The position numbers and the translations under genes are program-made. DNA of 64,000 nucleotides from Myxococcota bacterium (lineage in GTDB: Bacteria > Myxococcota_A > Bradymonadia > UBA7976 > UBA1532). The notes below the pieces were generated by a model that was not told the origin of the DNA, ran no database searches, and was given only the letters and a program-made list of their open reading frames with translations. The DNA lies in the NCBI GenBank assembly GCA_963169045.1, contig CAUJDF010000029.1, positions 62,001 through 126,000 of the forward strand. The letters are read 5' to 3'. Below, piece by piece: positions 38,004-46,622 of the stretch; within the stretch, counting starts at the first letter, position 1; each line of letters starts with the position of its first letter.

Positions 38004-39294
38004 GCGCGCCAGCAAGGGCGGATGGGCACGGCGCGAACTGCGACGCCGCGTCGATGCCCTTCACCGACGACGGGAGCGGGTCACGCCCACCGAGTTCAAC
38101 GAGGTCGTCGAACGGCAGGGTGGGATCCACGGTGACCTGCGCACCGCCCTGCCCCTCACCCTGGCCTTCGATGTCTGCGAAGAACTTCGTCGTCGAGGGC
38201 GCGGCAAGGTCGTCACCGCCGAGATGTCCGAGCAGATGCGCATCGAGGCGATGAAGGAGGCCAAGTGGGCCGCCTCGGTGGACGACAGCCCGAAGGCGTG
38301 CGCAGTCTTCGCCGTGGACATGGCGCTGCACTGGTCGACCCGTCCCCTCGGGTTCGACATCCCGCCGCCCGGCGCCTACGTGCGAGGGGAGGGCCGGCCG
38401 TCCTACTTCGACGCGCTCCAGAACTGCTGGGTGTGGCCGGTAGCCAAGCCCAAGGCCGCCGACGAGGACGACGACGACCTCGCCGTGCAGGTGGTGGACG
38501 GGGGCGACGACATCGTCGAGTGCCTCCCCGAGGAATCGGACTCGACAACGCCGGTGCCCCTCGCCCTCAAGGACCTGGCTCGCATCCGGCGTCTCATCCC
38601 CGACGTGGCGTCCGTGCGCGCTTCCGCCAGGTTGCCGGCGACCTGGTCCCCGCAGCACAACCACACCATCTACACCTGCGACGTGATCCGGCTCCCCGTC
38701 GAGGCGCTGGCCCTCGTCAAGCAGGTGGTGATGGACACCACGTCGGCGGTGACGCGGGACTACTCGCTGGCCCGAAAGAACCCGGCCGCCCTGTGCATCG
38801 GCGCCGGGTGGGGCGGGACCGCGCAGGCGTTGTCCGCGCTCTTGCCCCTGCACTGGGTCTACCACCAGCCGTGGCCGTACCACGACGCGGCGCTACCACC
38901 CCTGCCGTGGGAGGTCGTCGTACTCAACGTGCCCTCCAAGCACCACTGGTCGGTGGCCGAGATGATGCGGAACCCGGGGGAGGTGCCGCACCGGACTCGG
39001 CAGCGGGTGCTCCGAGGTCACGACGGCCCCGGTGGACAGCACGTCAAGGTGCTCGTCGAGGCCGCCCTCGACCAGGTGGCCCCGGACACGCTGCTGGTCC
39101 TGCTCGCCGACCAGAAGACGTACCAGCAGGCGGTGGGGCTGCTGCGCACCAGCCCGAAGGTGCTCCCCACGACAGATCTCGGGATGGACACGCAGGCGCG
39201 GCCGGTGTGGATCGGCTACGACAAGCAGCCGTGGGCACCGCACGGCCTCCCGCGGCCCTCGGGGCGACTCCTGACCTTCTGGAGGGGCCGGTGA
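37993..39294 (+). CDS. Protein of unknown function, 433 aa, in the RT operon
   Basis: GTG start overlapping the HTH gene; the stop overlaps the RT start (GTGA). The first 110 residues are basic and helical. An acidic linker (DEDDDDLAVQVVDGGDD) follows. The C-terminal 220 residues show a Rossmann-like rhythm: ALCIGAGWGGTAQAL, PWEVVVLNVPSK, VAPDTLLVLLADQ and GRLLTFWRGR. This could be a diverged methyltransferase fold, but NPPY-type residues are not convincing and no family was recognised. Strict coupling to the RT suggests a joint function. Confidence 0.68.
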   Translation: MTARRASKGGWARRELRRRVDALHRRRERVTPTEFNEVVERQGGIHGDLRTALPLTLAFDVCEELRRRGRGKVVTAEMSEQMRIEAMKEAKWAASVDDSPKACAVFAVDMALHWSTRPLGFDIPPPGAYVRGEGRPSYFDALQNCWVWPVAKPKAADEDDDDLAVQVVDGGDDIVECLPEESDSTTPVPLALKDLARIRRLIPDVASVRASARLPATWSPQHNHTIYTCDVIRLPVEALALVKQVVMDTTSAVTRDYSLARKNPAALCIGAGWGGTAQALSALLPLHWVYHQPWPYHDAALPPLPWEVVVLNVPSKHHWSVAEMMRNPGEVPHRTRQRVLRGHDGPGGQHVKVLVEAALDQVAPDTLLVLLADQKTYQQAVGLLRTSPKVLPTTDLGMDTQARPVWIGYDKQPWAPHGLPRPSGRLLTFWRGR

Positions 39295-41741
39295 AGCACC
39301 CTCGGGCCCGCAAGCAGAAGCCGTTCGACCCCAAGCCGGCCTGGCTCCGGTGGAAGGCGCAGCCGTGGGACACTGCTCTCCTGCCCGAGCAACTCGACTA
39401 CATCGCCCGCGAGATGCTCTCCGGCGACCCCCTGTCCGTGCTCGGGATCACCCACGCCGGAAGTCCAGACCGGGTAGACCAGAACGGCGAGACGAAGGCC
39501 GCCTACAGGGACCTTATCGGCGACGTGAGCGCCTTCCAGCCGCTGGCCGACCTGCTCTCGAACCCCACGGGGAAGATGGCCTGGCTCGCGAGCACGAGGA
39601 CCTCGCTCAAGCAGAAGGCGAAGGTGCGCAACATCGACACCCCCTCGGAGAAGAAGCGCCTCGCACAGCAGGCGCGGATGCTCCTGTCCCTCATCCCCCT
39701 GGTCTACGAGCGCGACGCCCTCGACCCCGGCGTCGTCGGCTTCCGCAACCGCCGCGAGTTCGAGCAGTTCGCCAAGCGCGAGGACGGCATCACCATCCAG
39801 GACGTGTTCGCCGTCAGCTTGATGACCCTCATCCGGGAGCACGGCCCCTTCGTCCTGCTCGTCGACCTGCACGACGCCTACGGCAACCTCCCACACAAGG
39901 CGATCAAGGTCGCCCTCAAGGAGTTGCTCGGCCTCACCGGCCCGCAGGCGAGGGAAGTGGTCGAGCTGGCCCGGGTGCGCACCCGACTCGGGGACGGCCG
40001 CCTCCACAAGCCCAAGGAGTACGGCATCGAGCAGGGGGCACCCATCGCCCCGTTGCTCTTCAACCTGGTGCAGACGGTGATCGCCCGGCGCCTGCGCAAG
40101 CAGGGGTACGAGTCCGGCTGCTTCGGCGACGACATCGGGATCGCCGCCAACACCGTGGCCGAGGCCAAGACGGCGTTCACCGTGTACCGGGGGATCCTCG
40201 ACGACCTCGGCTTCGACGTGGAGAAGGCCCTCCGCGACCTGGACGACAAGGCCGAGAAGGCGTCCCGCATCTACGACGCCCGGTGCGAGCCGGTGCCGCT
40301 CATCAAGACGTACATGGTGACCACCCGCGAGATCGGCCTCACGACCGACAAGGCGTGCGAGCTGCTCTCCCGCTTGCCCCCGGATGCGAGCCTCAACGAG
40401 GCCCGCAGACGGAACAAGTGGAAGGCGGTCACCAAGGCGTACCTCCGCAGGCTCCTCCGGGATTTCCGCGAAGGTCCAACTGCCTCGGCGCGGCTTCGAG
40501 CCGAGGGCGTGATGGTGATGGGGGATGTGCTTGCGCAACCCCCGAACCTGAACGTGCCTGCACGTGCGCAAGCACGTCCTGACGATCCTGATCCCCCGGC
40601 GTCAGCCGAGGGTGATGGTGACCCAGAAGGAGTGCCCTCGAAGAAGGCCCCCTGTTCCCCAGGGGAGTCCTCCTACAGGGGTACTCGATCCACCGCGATG
40701 CCCCTGGGCAATGGTGATTCCTCCTGCTTGCAGGCGGAAGAGGTAGAGGGTTGCGACTCTCTCTCTCCCTACCCGGAATCTGCTTCGGCAGAGTCCCCGG
40801 AGTTGGAGCGCCAGCTCGGCGCGGGCGAGACGGCCAACGACCGGCCTTCGGCTGGTCGGCCACACGACGGCAGGGTGACCACTCCACGGGGTGGCCCCGA
40901 CGCTGGTTGTCCCACCAGCGGAGACGAGGGGGAGGCCGCAGGGCATCAGGCCTCCCCCTCGCCGTCCGTCTCCATCATCCCCTTGAAGGTCGAGCACCTT
41001 CTGAACCTTACCGAGGGTCGCCGACTGCGAGCCGGCGACAACTACCGGCCGGGCGCCCACTCGAAGAAGGGCACGGCTCGGCAGCGGGTCTTCGTCGACC
41101 TTCGTGAAGCCGGACCTCTTCCGCCCGCTTGGCGGATGCCGTGGGCCGTCAAGCAGCTCGTCCGCGCAACCAGCGCGGCGGGGCGATCCGAGTTCCTGGT
41201 CCACCCGGCGGGGCCGTGGCACAGCGCGTTCACCGACCTCGACGGCGACGGTTACCGCGTGTCCACCCGCGAGAGCGCCGACGGCATCGTCGTGACCGTC
41301 TGGCCCCGGGCCACCGGCGAGCGCGGGCACAAGGTCGCGGAGCCGCCGCCAGCCGCCGACCTCGTCGTCACCCTTCACCGAACCCCCGACGACGTTCGCT
41401 GCTGGCTGGTCGAGCTGGTGTCCCGCGACGCCGTGGACCGCGAGGTCGTCACGGTGCGCTCGCGCAACCCCCTGATCGGGAAGATCGAGGTCGTCGCACA
41501 TGTCGTCGAGGATCGGCAGCTGGCCACGCTGGCGGTCCGGGACACCGGAGGTATCCGCCGCCTTCTACAGCACGAGGTGCGCGCCCGGCAGGTGGACCTG
41601 TGGAAGGCGCTCCAGGTGTTGAAGGCGTGGGAGCCGTCGCAGGTGTCGCCGAACTGGATGCTTCTCAGCAGGCGGCGTTCTCGCCCACGTCCTACTCGAT
41701 CCCGATGCGCTTCTTCGCAAGATCCAGGTAGCCGGCGTTGA
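39291..41741 (+). CDS. Divergent reverse transcriptase with FGDD active site and C-terminal extension
   Basis: An 816-residue protein. RT motifs: LIPLVYERDALDPGVVGFRN (135-152, like the SYGFR region of bacterial RTs), motif A LVDLHDAYGNLP (190-201), motif B GIEQGAPIAPLLF (245-257), motif C CFGDD (277-281) and motif D LDDLGFDVEKAL. The catalytic box is FGDD, not YADD. Residues about 400-530 are a low-complexity linker. The last 280 residues (from VEHLLNLTEGRRLRAGDNYR) are unassigned. GTG start with GGAGG six bases upstream. No HNH or intron RNA domain was seen, so it is not an obvious group II intron. The 3' end overlaps the convergent ParB-methyltransferase by 50 bp. Confidence 0.82.
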   Translation: MKHPRARKQKPFDPKPAWLRWKAQPWDTALLPEQLDYIAREMLSGDPLSVLGITHAGSPDRVDQNGETKAAYRDLIGDVSAFQPLADLLSNPTGKMAWLASTRTSLKQKAKVRNIDTPSEKKRLAQQARMLLSLIPLVYERDALDPGVVGFRNRREFEQFAKREDGITIQDVFAVSLMTLIREHGPFVLLVDLHDAYGNLPHKAIKVALKELLGLTGPQAREVVELARVRTRLGDGRLHKPKEYGIEQGAPIAPLLFNLVQTVIARRLRKQGYESGCFGDDIGIAANTVAEAKTAFTVYRGILDDLGFDVEKALRDLDDKAEKASRIYDARCEPVPLIKTYMVTTREIGLTTDKACELLSRLPPDASLNEARRRNKWKAVTKAYLRRLLRDFREGPTASARLRAEGVMVMGDVLAQPPNLNVPARAQARPDDPDPPASAEGDGDPEGVPSKKAPCSPGESSYRGTRSTAMPLGNGDSSCLQAEEVEGCDSLSPYPESASAESPELERQLGAGETANDRPSAGRPHDGRVTTPRGGPDAGCPTSGDEGEAAGHQASPSPSVSIIPLKVEHLLNLTEGRRLRAGDNYRPGAHSKKGTARQRVFVDLREAGPLPPAWRMPWAVKQLVRATSAAGRSEFLVHPAGPWHSAFTDLDGDGYRVSTRESADGIVVTVWPRATGERGHKVAEPPPAADLVVTLHRTPDDVRCWLVELVSRDAVDREVVTVRSRNPLIGKIEVVAHVVEDRQLATLAVRDTGGIRRLLQHEVRARQVDLWKALQVLKAWEPSQVSPNWMLLSRRRSRPRPTRSRCASSQDPGSRR

Positions 41742-43551
41742 GATCGATGCCGATGAAGCTCCGCCCGTGTTTCCGGGCGACCATGCCGGTCGTCGCCGCC
41801 CCGGAGAACGGGTCCAGCACCGTGCAGGGAACGACCTCGGCGGTGTCGCAGTCGCAGGGGGGCTGCCAGCCGGTCGTCTCGACCTCGGACACCCCGAAGC
41901 CCTTGCCGGCCGTCCCGGCGGCTCCCACGCCTACCTGCCGGCCGGGGCGTCCGGTGCGGCTGGCGTCGCCGTAGGCTGCCGAGTGCGCGGACCGACCGCT
42001 TGGCCCCACCGGATCGCCTCGCCGCACTTGGCGGGTCCACGGCGTTCCACAGGCGGCACAGGCCCCGGTCGCCGACGTGCCGGCCAGGATCATCGGCTCG
42101 ACGAGGGCCTCGGGCATGGCCGCGATGTGCCCATCCCCGGACTGCGTGGGCATGGTCCAGACGCTTCGCCGGTTGCGCCCCCGTTCATTGGGCCGGGGGT
42201 TGATGCCGTGGGGCCGGGTGTGGCCGTCACCTCGTCCACCCACGCCGCGCTGCCGTCCACGGCGGTCGGTCTTCGGGTGCCCGTCCACGAAGGGTTCCAG
42301 CACCGCCGCGCCGTCGTAGTAGTACGTGCCGTCGCCGTCCGGGTGAGCGAGCTGGAAGACGAACTCGTGCGCCCTCGTGGGGCGGTCGGTGACCGGCTCG
42401 GGCATCGGGTTGGTCTTTGCGAACACCACGTCCTGCCGCACCCACCAGCCCGCGCTCTGGAGCGCGAGGGCGACCCGGTGGGGCACGAGGGCCAGGTCCT
42501 TCGGCTTCAAGGCACCGTGCGCGTTCGACGGGACCACGTAGTTGTCGCCGAGCACCAGCCAGGCGGTGCCGTCGTGGCGGAGGACCCTTCGGATCGCGTC
42601 GAAGACGGCGACCAGGTGCTCGACGTACATCTGCACGGTGGGTTCGCCGCCGAGGTGCCCGGACCAACCGTCGCTCCAGGCCACCGGGGGGCCGCCGTAG
42701 TCGCGGAGCGAACCCCAGTAGGGCGGACTGGTGATCACTGAGTGCGCGGTGCCCTCGTCGAGCTGGCGCAGGGCGTCGAGGACGTGCTGGCCGTAGAGCA
42801 GGGTGACCCCGGGTGCTCGGACAACGGTTGGCGTCGGGGCCTCGTCGACCCGGGCGGCGTGCTCTTCCGATCGGATGGCCCTGACCGCGTCGTACACCTT
42901 GCCGCCGTGCGCCCGCAGGTGCTCGGTGACAGCGGGTCGTTGCTGCCGCGGGATGTGGGCCAGACGCTGCGCCTCGGGCAGCGAGCGGACCAGCCCGTCG
43001 GACATGGCGTCCACCACGTCGGGGGCGTGCTCGGCGATGCGGGCGGCCTGGCGGACCGTCTCCTTGCTGATCCCGACCCGACGGCCTGCCAGTTCGGTCG
43101 CCTCGCCGTTAGCGGGACCCTCCGCAGAATCTTGCGTAGGGTCAGCGACGCCGGCCTCCATCCGCCGACGGGCGCGTTCTGCTTCCACGGGCAAGAGGCG
43201 GAGCGCGAGGGCCGCCCGCTGCGGGGTTGTCAGGTGCCGGCGCGCAACGTTGAGCGAGACGACGTAGTTCAGTGCGTCGTCCTCGGTGCCGCCGAACTCC
43301 TCGAACCGGGGTTCGACGCCGGCGGCCCGGCAAGCACGCAGGCGGTTGCGGCCGTCGAGCACCTGGCCCTCGAAGAGCACGATCGGTACACGGAGGCCGT
43401 GCTCGCGGATGTCGTCGACCAGGGCATCGAACTCGGGGCCGTGGATCAGGGGTAACAGGTCGGCGAACCCGTGGTGTGGCCAAGCCCGGGTAGCAACTAC
43501 TTCCGGTTTACCCGTTCCCGTCACGCCCTGGCCTTCTCCACCAGCATTCAC
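41692..43551 (-). CDS. ParB-like domain fused to beta-class DNA methyltransferase (copy 2)
   Basis: A 619-residue paralogue of the protein at 35162-36925. It shares VPIVLFEGQVLDGRNRLRACRA, SLNVARRHLTTPQRAALALRL and RVGISKETVRQAARIAE. The methyltransferase part has motif IV TSPPYW and motif I LDPFSGAATTGMVA (AAT instead of GT) near the C-terminus, plus CAACG and CDCD cysteines. GTG 43551 is preferred because GGAGGGG lies six bases upstream; GTG 43566 is possible. The divergence between copies is large, so they probably have different target sequences or ages. Confidence 0.87.
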   Translation of the reverse strand: MNAGGEGQGVTGTGKPEVVATRAWPHHGFADLLPLIHGPEFDALVDDIREHGLRVPIVLFEGQVLDGRNRLRACRAAGVEPRFEEFGGTEDDALNYVVSLNVARRHLTTPQRAALALRLLPVEAERARRRMEAGVADPTQDSAEGPANGEATELAGRRVGISKETVRQAARIAEHAPDVVDAMSDGLVRSLPEAQRLAHIPRQQRPAVTEHLRAHGGKVYDAVRAIRSEEHAARVDEAPTPTVVRAPGVTLLYGQHVLDALRQLDEGTAHSVITSPPYWGSLRDYGGPPVAWSDGWSGHLGGEPTVQMYVEHLVAVFDAIRRVLRHDGTAWLVLGDNYVVPSNAHGALKPKDLALVPHRVALALQSAGWWVRQDVVFAKTNPMPEPVTDRPTRAHEFVFQLAHPDGDGTYYYDGAAVLEPFVDGHPKTDRRGRQRGVGGRGDGHTRPHGINPRPNERGRNRRSVWTMPTQSGDGHIAAMPEALVEPMILAGTSATGACAACGTPWTRQVRRGDPVGPSGRSAHSAAYGDASRTGRPGRQVGVGAAGTAGKGFGVSEVETTGWQPPCDCDTAEVVPCTVLDPFSGAATTGMVARKHGRSFIGIDLNAGYLDLAKKRIGIE

Positions 43552-43648
43552 GCTCCACCCCTCCACCCGTAGCCGATTCCCGAACCGGACTCCAGGTCGA
43601 GCACCTCGGCCATCGAGTCGAACGCTGCCGTTGACGCCCCGCCCACGT

Positions 43649-43659
43649 TATGTAACATA
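43649..43659. promoter_or_regulatory. Palindrome TATGTAACATA upstream of the RM operon
   Basis: A perfect 5-1-5 palindrome followed by GGTCACGTCAC, 24 bp before the GTG of the small regulator-like gene. A probable operator or -10 area for the operon. Confidence 0.5.
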
Positions 43660-43682
43660 GGTCACGTCACACGGAGGCGGCG

Positions 43683-43883
43683 GTGAGTAGAGGAAGCAGC
43701 GGTCGTGTCGTGGTGGAGATCGAACCGAAGCTCAAGCGCGAACTCTACGCGACGCTAGCGAAGGAAGGGCTGACGTTGAAGGACTGGTTCATCGCGTCAG
43801 CCCAGAAGTACATCGCGTCGAGGCAGCAACTCGACCTGTTCGGTGCTGACGGGGACGAGCGTGCGGAAGGAGCTTCCCGGTGA
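43683..43883 (+). CDS. Small ribbon-helix-helix-like protein
   Basis: A 66-residue protein with VVVEIEPKLKRELYATLAKE, GLTLKDWFIASAQKYIA: a beta strand then two helices, as in RHH/CopG or ParG-like regulators. GTG start with GGAGG upstream. It overlaps the first methyltransferase by GTGA. Position suggests a controller of the restriction-modification genes; a partition role is an alternative. Confidence 0.65.
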   Translation: MSRGSSGRVVVEIEPKLKRELYATLAKEGLTLKDWFIASAQKYIASRQQLDLFGADGDERAEGASR

Positions 43884-45043
43884 GCCAGATGTTGTTCCCG
43901 CTGTCCAACAACTCTACACCCGACTACTCGGCGATGGGGGAACTGGACTGGACGTTCGAGGCTGCGGAGACCCGAAGGGGCGCGCATGGTGCCCATCCGT
44001 ACCCAGCGAAGTTCATCCCCCAGATCCCGCGGGCGCTCATTGAGCGCCTCCATCCAGGGGACGACTCCTACGTGTTGGACCCCTTTTGCGGGAGCGGCAC
44101 CACATTGGTGGAGGCGGCCTTGGCGGGGAAGCCGACTGTCGGCATCGACCTCCACCCCCTCGCGTGTTTGATCACGAAGGTCAAGACGAGGCCGAGTCCG
44201 CCTGGGCTGCTCCGGGCAGCCAGAGATGTCTTGGCGCGGGTTGAGGCTGGAGTGAAGCATCCCGTACCCGACATTCCTCGTGTCGACCACTGGTTCAAGC
44301 CAGAGGTGCAACAAGCACTGGCTTCCCTGACCTACGAGATTCGTGCGGTTGAGGACATCTCCACACGGGACGCTTTGAAGGTGGCCCTATCGTCTATCAT
44401 TGTTCGCGTCTCCAATCAGGAGAGCGACACGCGGTACGCAGCAATCGAGAACGGCGTCACCGAGAAAGATGTCTACGAACTCTTCGCCCGCGCCGTATCG
44501 AATCTCGATTCGGCTCTCACATCGACTTGGCCGCCTCTGGTGCGGGTCCCTCCATCGATCATCGTGAATCAGAACGTGCTCACGGTTAGGCCGCAGGACT
44601 TGCCGCGCCCGATTTCCCTCGCGGTGACCTCGCCGCCGTACCCGAACGCCTACGAATACTGGCTGTATCACAAGTACCGGATGTACTGGCTGGGGATGGA
44701 CCCCATTCCCGTGCGGGAACGGGAAATCGGTGCGCGCCCGCACTACTTCCGCCGCAAGCCAGCGACAGCACAGGATTTCGAGGACCAGATGTCGCAGGTG
44801 TTCCAACTCCTCAACGAGGTGCTGGTTCCCGGTGGGCACGCCTGCTTTCAGGTCGGCGACTCGAAGATCCACGGCGAGATCATTGACAACGCGGCGCTGC
44901 TCCAGCGGGCAGCCGCCACCGCTGGCTTCTCCACTGAGGCAACCTTCGCCCGCAAGATCCCGCTCCACCGGAAGGCCTTCAACCCAACCAACTCTCGGAT
45001 TCGTAAGGAGACGATCATCGTGTTCCGACGGGAGGCGCCGTGA
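43880..45043 (+). CDS. Beta-class DNA methyltransferase 1 of RM module
   Basis: A 387-residue methylase. Motif I YVLDPFCGSGTTLVEAAL (65-82) comes before motif IV TSPPYPNAYEYWL near residue 249. An N-terminal ETRRGAHGAHPYPAKFIPQI is common in such enzymes. TSPPY indicates exocyclic amino methylation, probably N4-cytosine. GTG start overlapping the RHH gene; its stop overlaps methyltransferase 2. Base composition is visibly less GC-rich than the backbone. Confidence 0.9.
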   Translation: MSQMLFPLSNNSTPDYSAMGELDWTFEAAETRRGAHGAHPYPAKFIPQIPRALIERLHPGDDSYVLDPFCGSGTTLVEAALAGKPTVGIDLHPLACLITKVKTRPSPPGLLRAARDVLARVEAGVKHPVPDIPRVDHWFKPEVQQALASLTYEIRAVEDISTRDALKVALSSIIVRVSNQESDTRYAAIENGVTEKDVYELFARAVSNLDSALTSTWPPLVRVPPSIIVNQNVLTVRPQDLPRPISLAVTSPPYPNAYEYWLYHKYRMYWLGMDPIPVREREIGARPHYFRRKPATAQDFEDQMSQVFQLLNEVLVPGGHACFQVGDSKIHGEIIDNAALLQRAAATAGFSTEATFARKIPLHRKAFNPTNSRIRKETIIVFRREAP

Positions 45044-46602
45044 ACACCGTTCTGGAATGGCGTTCTTATCGGTACTTCGACTACGAGCGCGACTTCGCCC
45101 GACGCGAGGTGCTGGGGCTGCTCAACCAAGAGCCCGAGGTGCATGATGACGGACTCGTGCTGTCGGGCGATGCCCCTCTGGCCGACCTCGAACGGCTCAC
45201 TTACTTCGGCCGGATCCGCGTTGCCGAAAGGTCCGAGCTGGTGCCGCTCCAGGCTAGGTTGGAACGGTCGGCCTCGAACGGCAGTGCGCGTCAGGCGACC
45301 CGATACTCGGCTCACGGGTTGCATGAGTACAAGGGGAAGTTCAACCCGCAAGTCGTTCGCGCCATCGGAAACATGCTGGGCTTGGAGGGGGGGGCCGCGG
45401 TCTTGGATCCGTTCTGCGGAAGCGGCACAACATTGTTGGAGTCGGCTCACGTCGGCTGGGACTGCCTCGGCACAGATCGGAATCCCCTCGCAGCACTGAT
45501 CGCGAATGCGAAGGTACGCGCCCTACGCCTCGCGCACGGCCCACTGGCTGACTATGCCGAGGCCCTCGACCGTATCCTGTCGCCGTGGCGCTCCGGGCTC
45601 TCACACCGAGAGCCCGTTCCAGCCGGGCAGTTGCGGCAAATGCTTGGCCCCGACTGGCTGGATGAACTGCCGGGCGCCGGCTACCTGAACGAGTGGTTTC
45701 CACCGTCCGTCCTTGCGCAGTGCGTGGTTCTGTTCAGGAGCCTTGACGAGGTGTTCAGCGAGAGGCCTGATGACCGACGGGTTTTCGAGGTGGTTCTCAG
45801 CGACCAGCTTCGCTCGGCGTCGTGGCAGGAGCCGGCCGATCTCCGCATTCGTCGCCGGAAGGAGCCGGGCGAGAACTACCCACTCATCGGCATGTTCCTA
45901 GACGCCTTGGAGCGCGTGGTTCCGCGTGTCGTCGCTGCCCGACGCGAGCTTGGGGAGGTTCGGGGCAATCAGCGGGCGGTTCTCGCCGACATCCGCGCAA
46001 CTTCGCCGTTGGAGGCGGGCGGCTTGGCCCGAGAGTTCGACGCGGTCATCACCAGCCCCCCTTACGCCACCGCGCTCCCGTACATCGACACTCAGCGATT
46101 GAGCCTCGTGCTTCTCGGCCTCGTCCATCCCGGCGATATCCGTGGCACGGAGGCCGCACTCGTGGGAGCACGTGACATCGCTACGAGCGAGCGTCGACAA
46201 CTGGAGAACGACCTCGTGAGGGTCGGGTCGAAGATCCTGCCGAAGACCGTGACTGACCTGTGCGGCGACCTGTTGGCGGCGGCAGGACTTCCCGGCAACG
46301 GATTCCGTCGCCAGAACAAGCCCGCTCTGATCTATCGGTACTTTCGGGATATGGCCGAGTGCCTGACCAACATCAGGGCGGCGTTGTCACCTGGCGCGCC
46401 GGCAGCATTGGTCGTGGGCACGAATCGGACGACGTTGGCAGGACGCGAGTTCGTCATCGACACACCGGAGTTGCTCGGGGACGTGGCTGTCCACGTTGGA
46501 TTCACGCTGGAGGCGCTTGTGCCGATGAACACGTACCCCCGGTACGACTTGCACCAGAAGAACTCCATCAACGAGGAGACGTTGGTGCTGTTGCGGGCTT
46601 AG
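45040..46602 (+). CDS. Beta-class DNA methyltransferase 2 of RM module
   Basis: A 520-residue methylase with a different N-terminal part (residues 1-85), then RYSAHGLHEYKGKFNPQVVR, motif I VLDPFCGSGTTLLESA (120-135), a long insert that probably recognises the target, motif IV TSPPYATALPYIDTQR (about 336) and a C-terminal HQKNSINEETLVLLR. Translationally coupled to methyltransferase 1. Two methylases beside one nuclease is the pattern for an asymmetric site in which each strand is modified separately. Confidence 0.88.
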   Translation: MNTVLEWRSYRYFDYERDFARREVLGLLNQEPEVHDDGLVLSGDAPLADLERLTYFGRIRVAERSELVPLQARLERSASNGSARQATRYSAHGLHEYKGKFNPQVVRAIGNMLGLEGGAAVLDPFCGSGTTLLESAHVGWDCLGTDRNPLAALIANAKVRALRLAHGPLADYAEALDRILSPWRSGLSHREPVPAGQLRQMLGPDWLDELPGAGYLNEWFPPSVLAQCVVLFRSLDEVFSERPDDRRVFEVVLSDQLRSASWQEPADLRIRRRKEPGENYPLIGMFLDALERVVPRVVAARRELGEVRGNQRAVLADIRATSPLEAGGLAREFDAVITSPPYATALPYIDTQRLSLVLLGLVHPGDIRGTEAALVGARDIATSERRQLENDLVRVGSKILPKTVTDLCGDLLAAAGLPGNGFRRQNKPALIYRYFRDMAECLTNIRAALSPGAPAALVVGTNRTTLAGREFVIDTPELLGDVAVHVGFTLEALVPMNTYPRYDLHQKNSINEETLVLLRA

Positions 46603-46622
46603 TTGGTGCTCCACCGCCCGGG

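Noticed and set aside
39291-41741. RT interpreted as group II intron maturase, retron or DGR
   Set aside because: No intron RNA domain V/VI or HNH endonuclease seen, no retron VTG signature found, and no template/variable repeat pair near it. The FGDD box also does not fit these classes.
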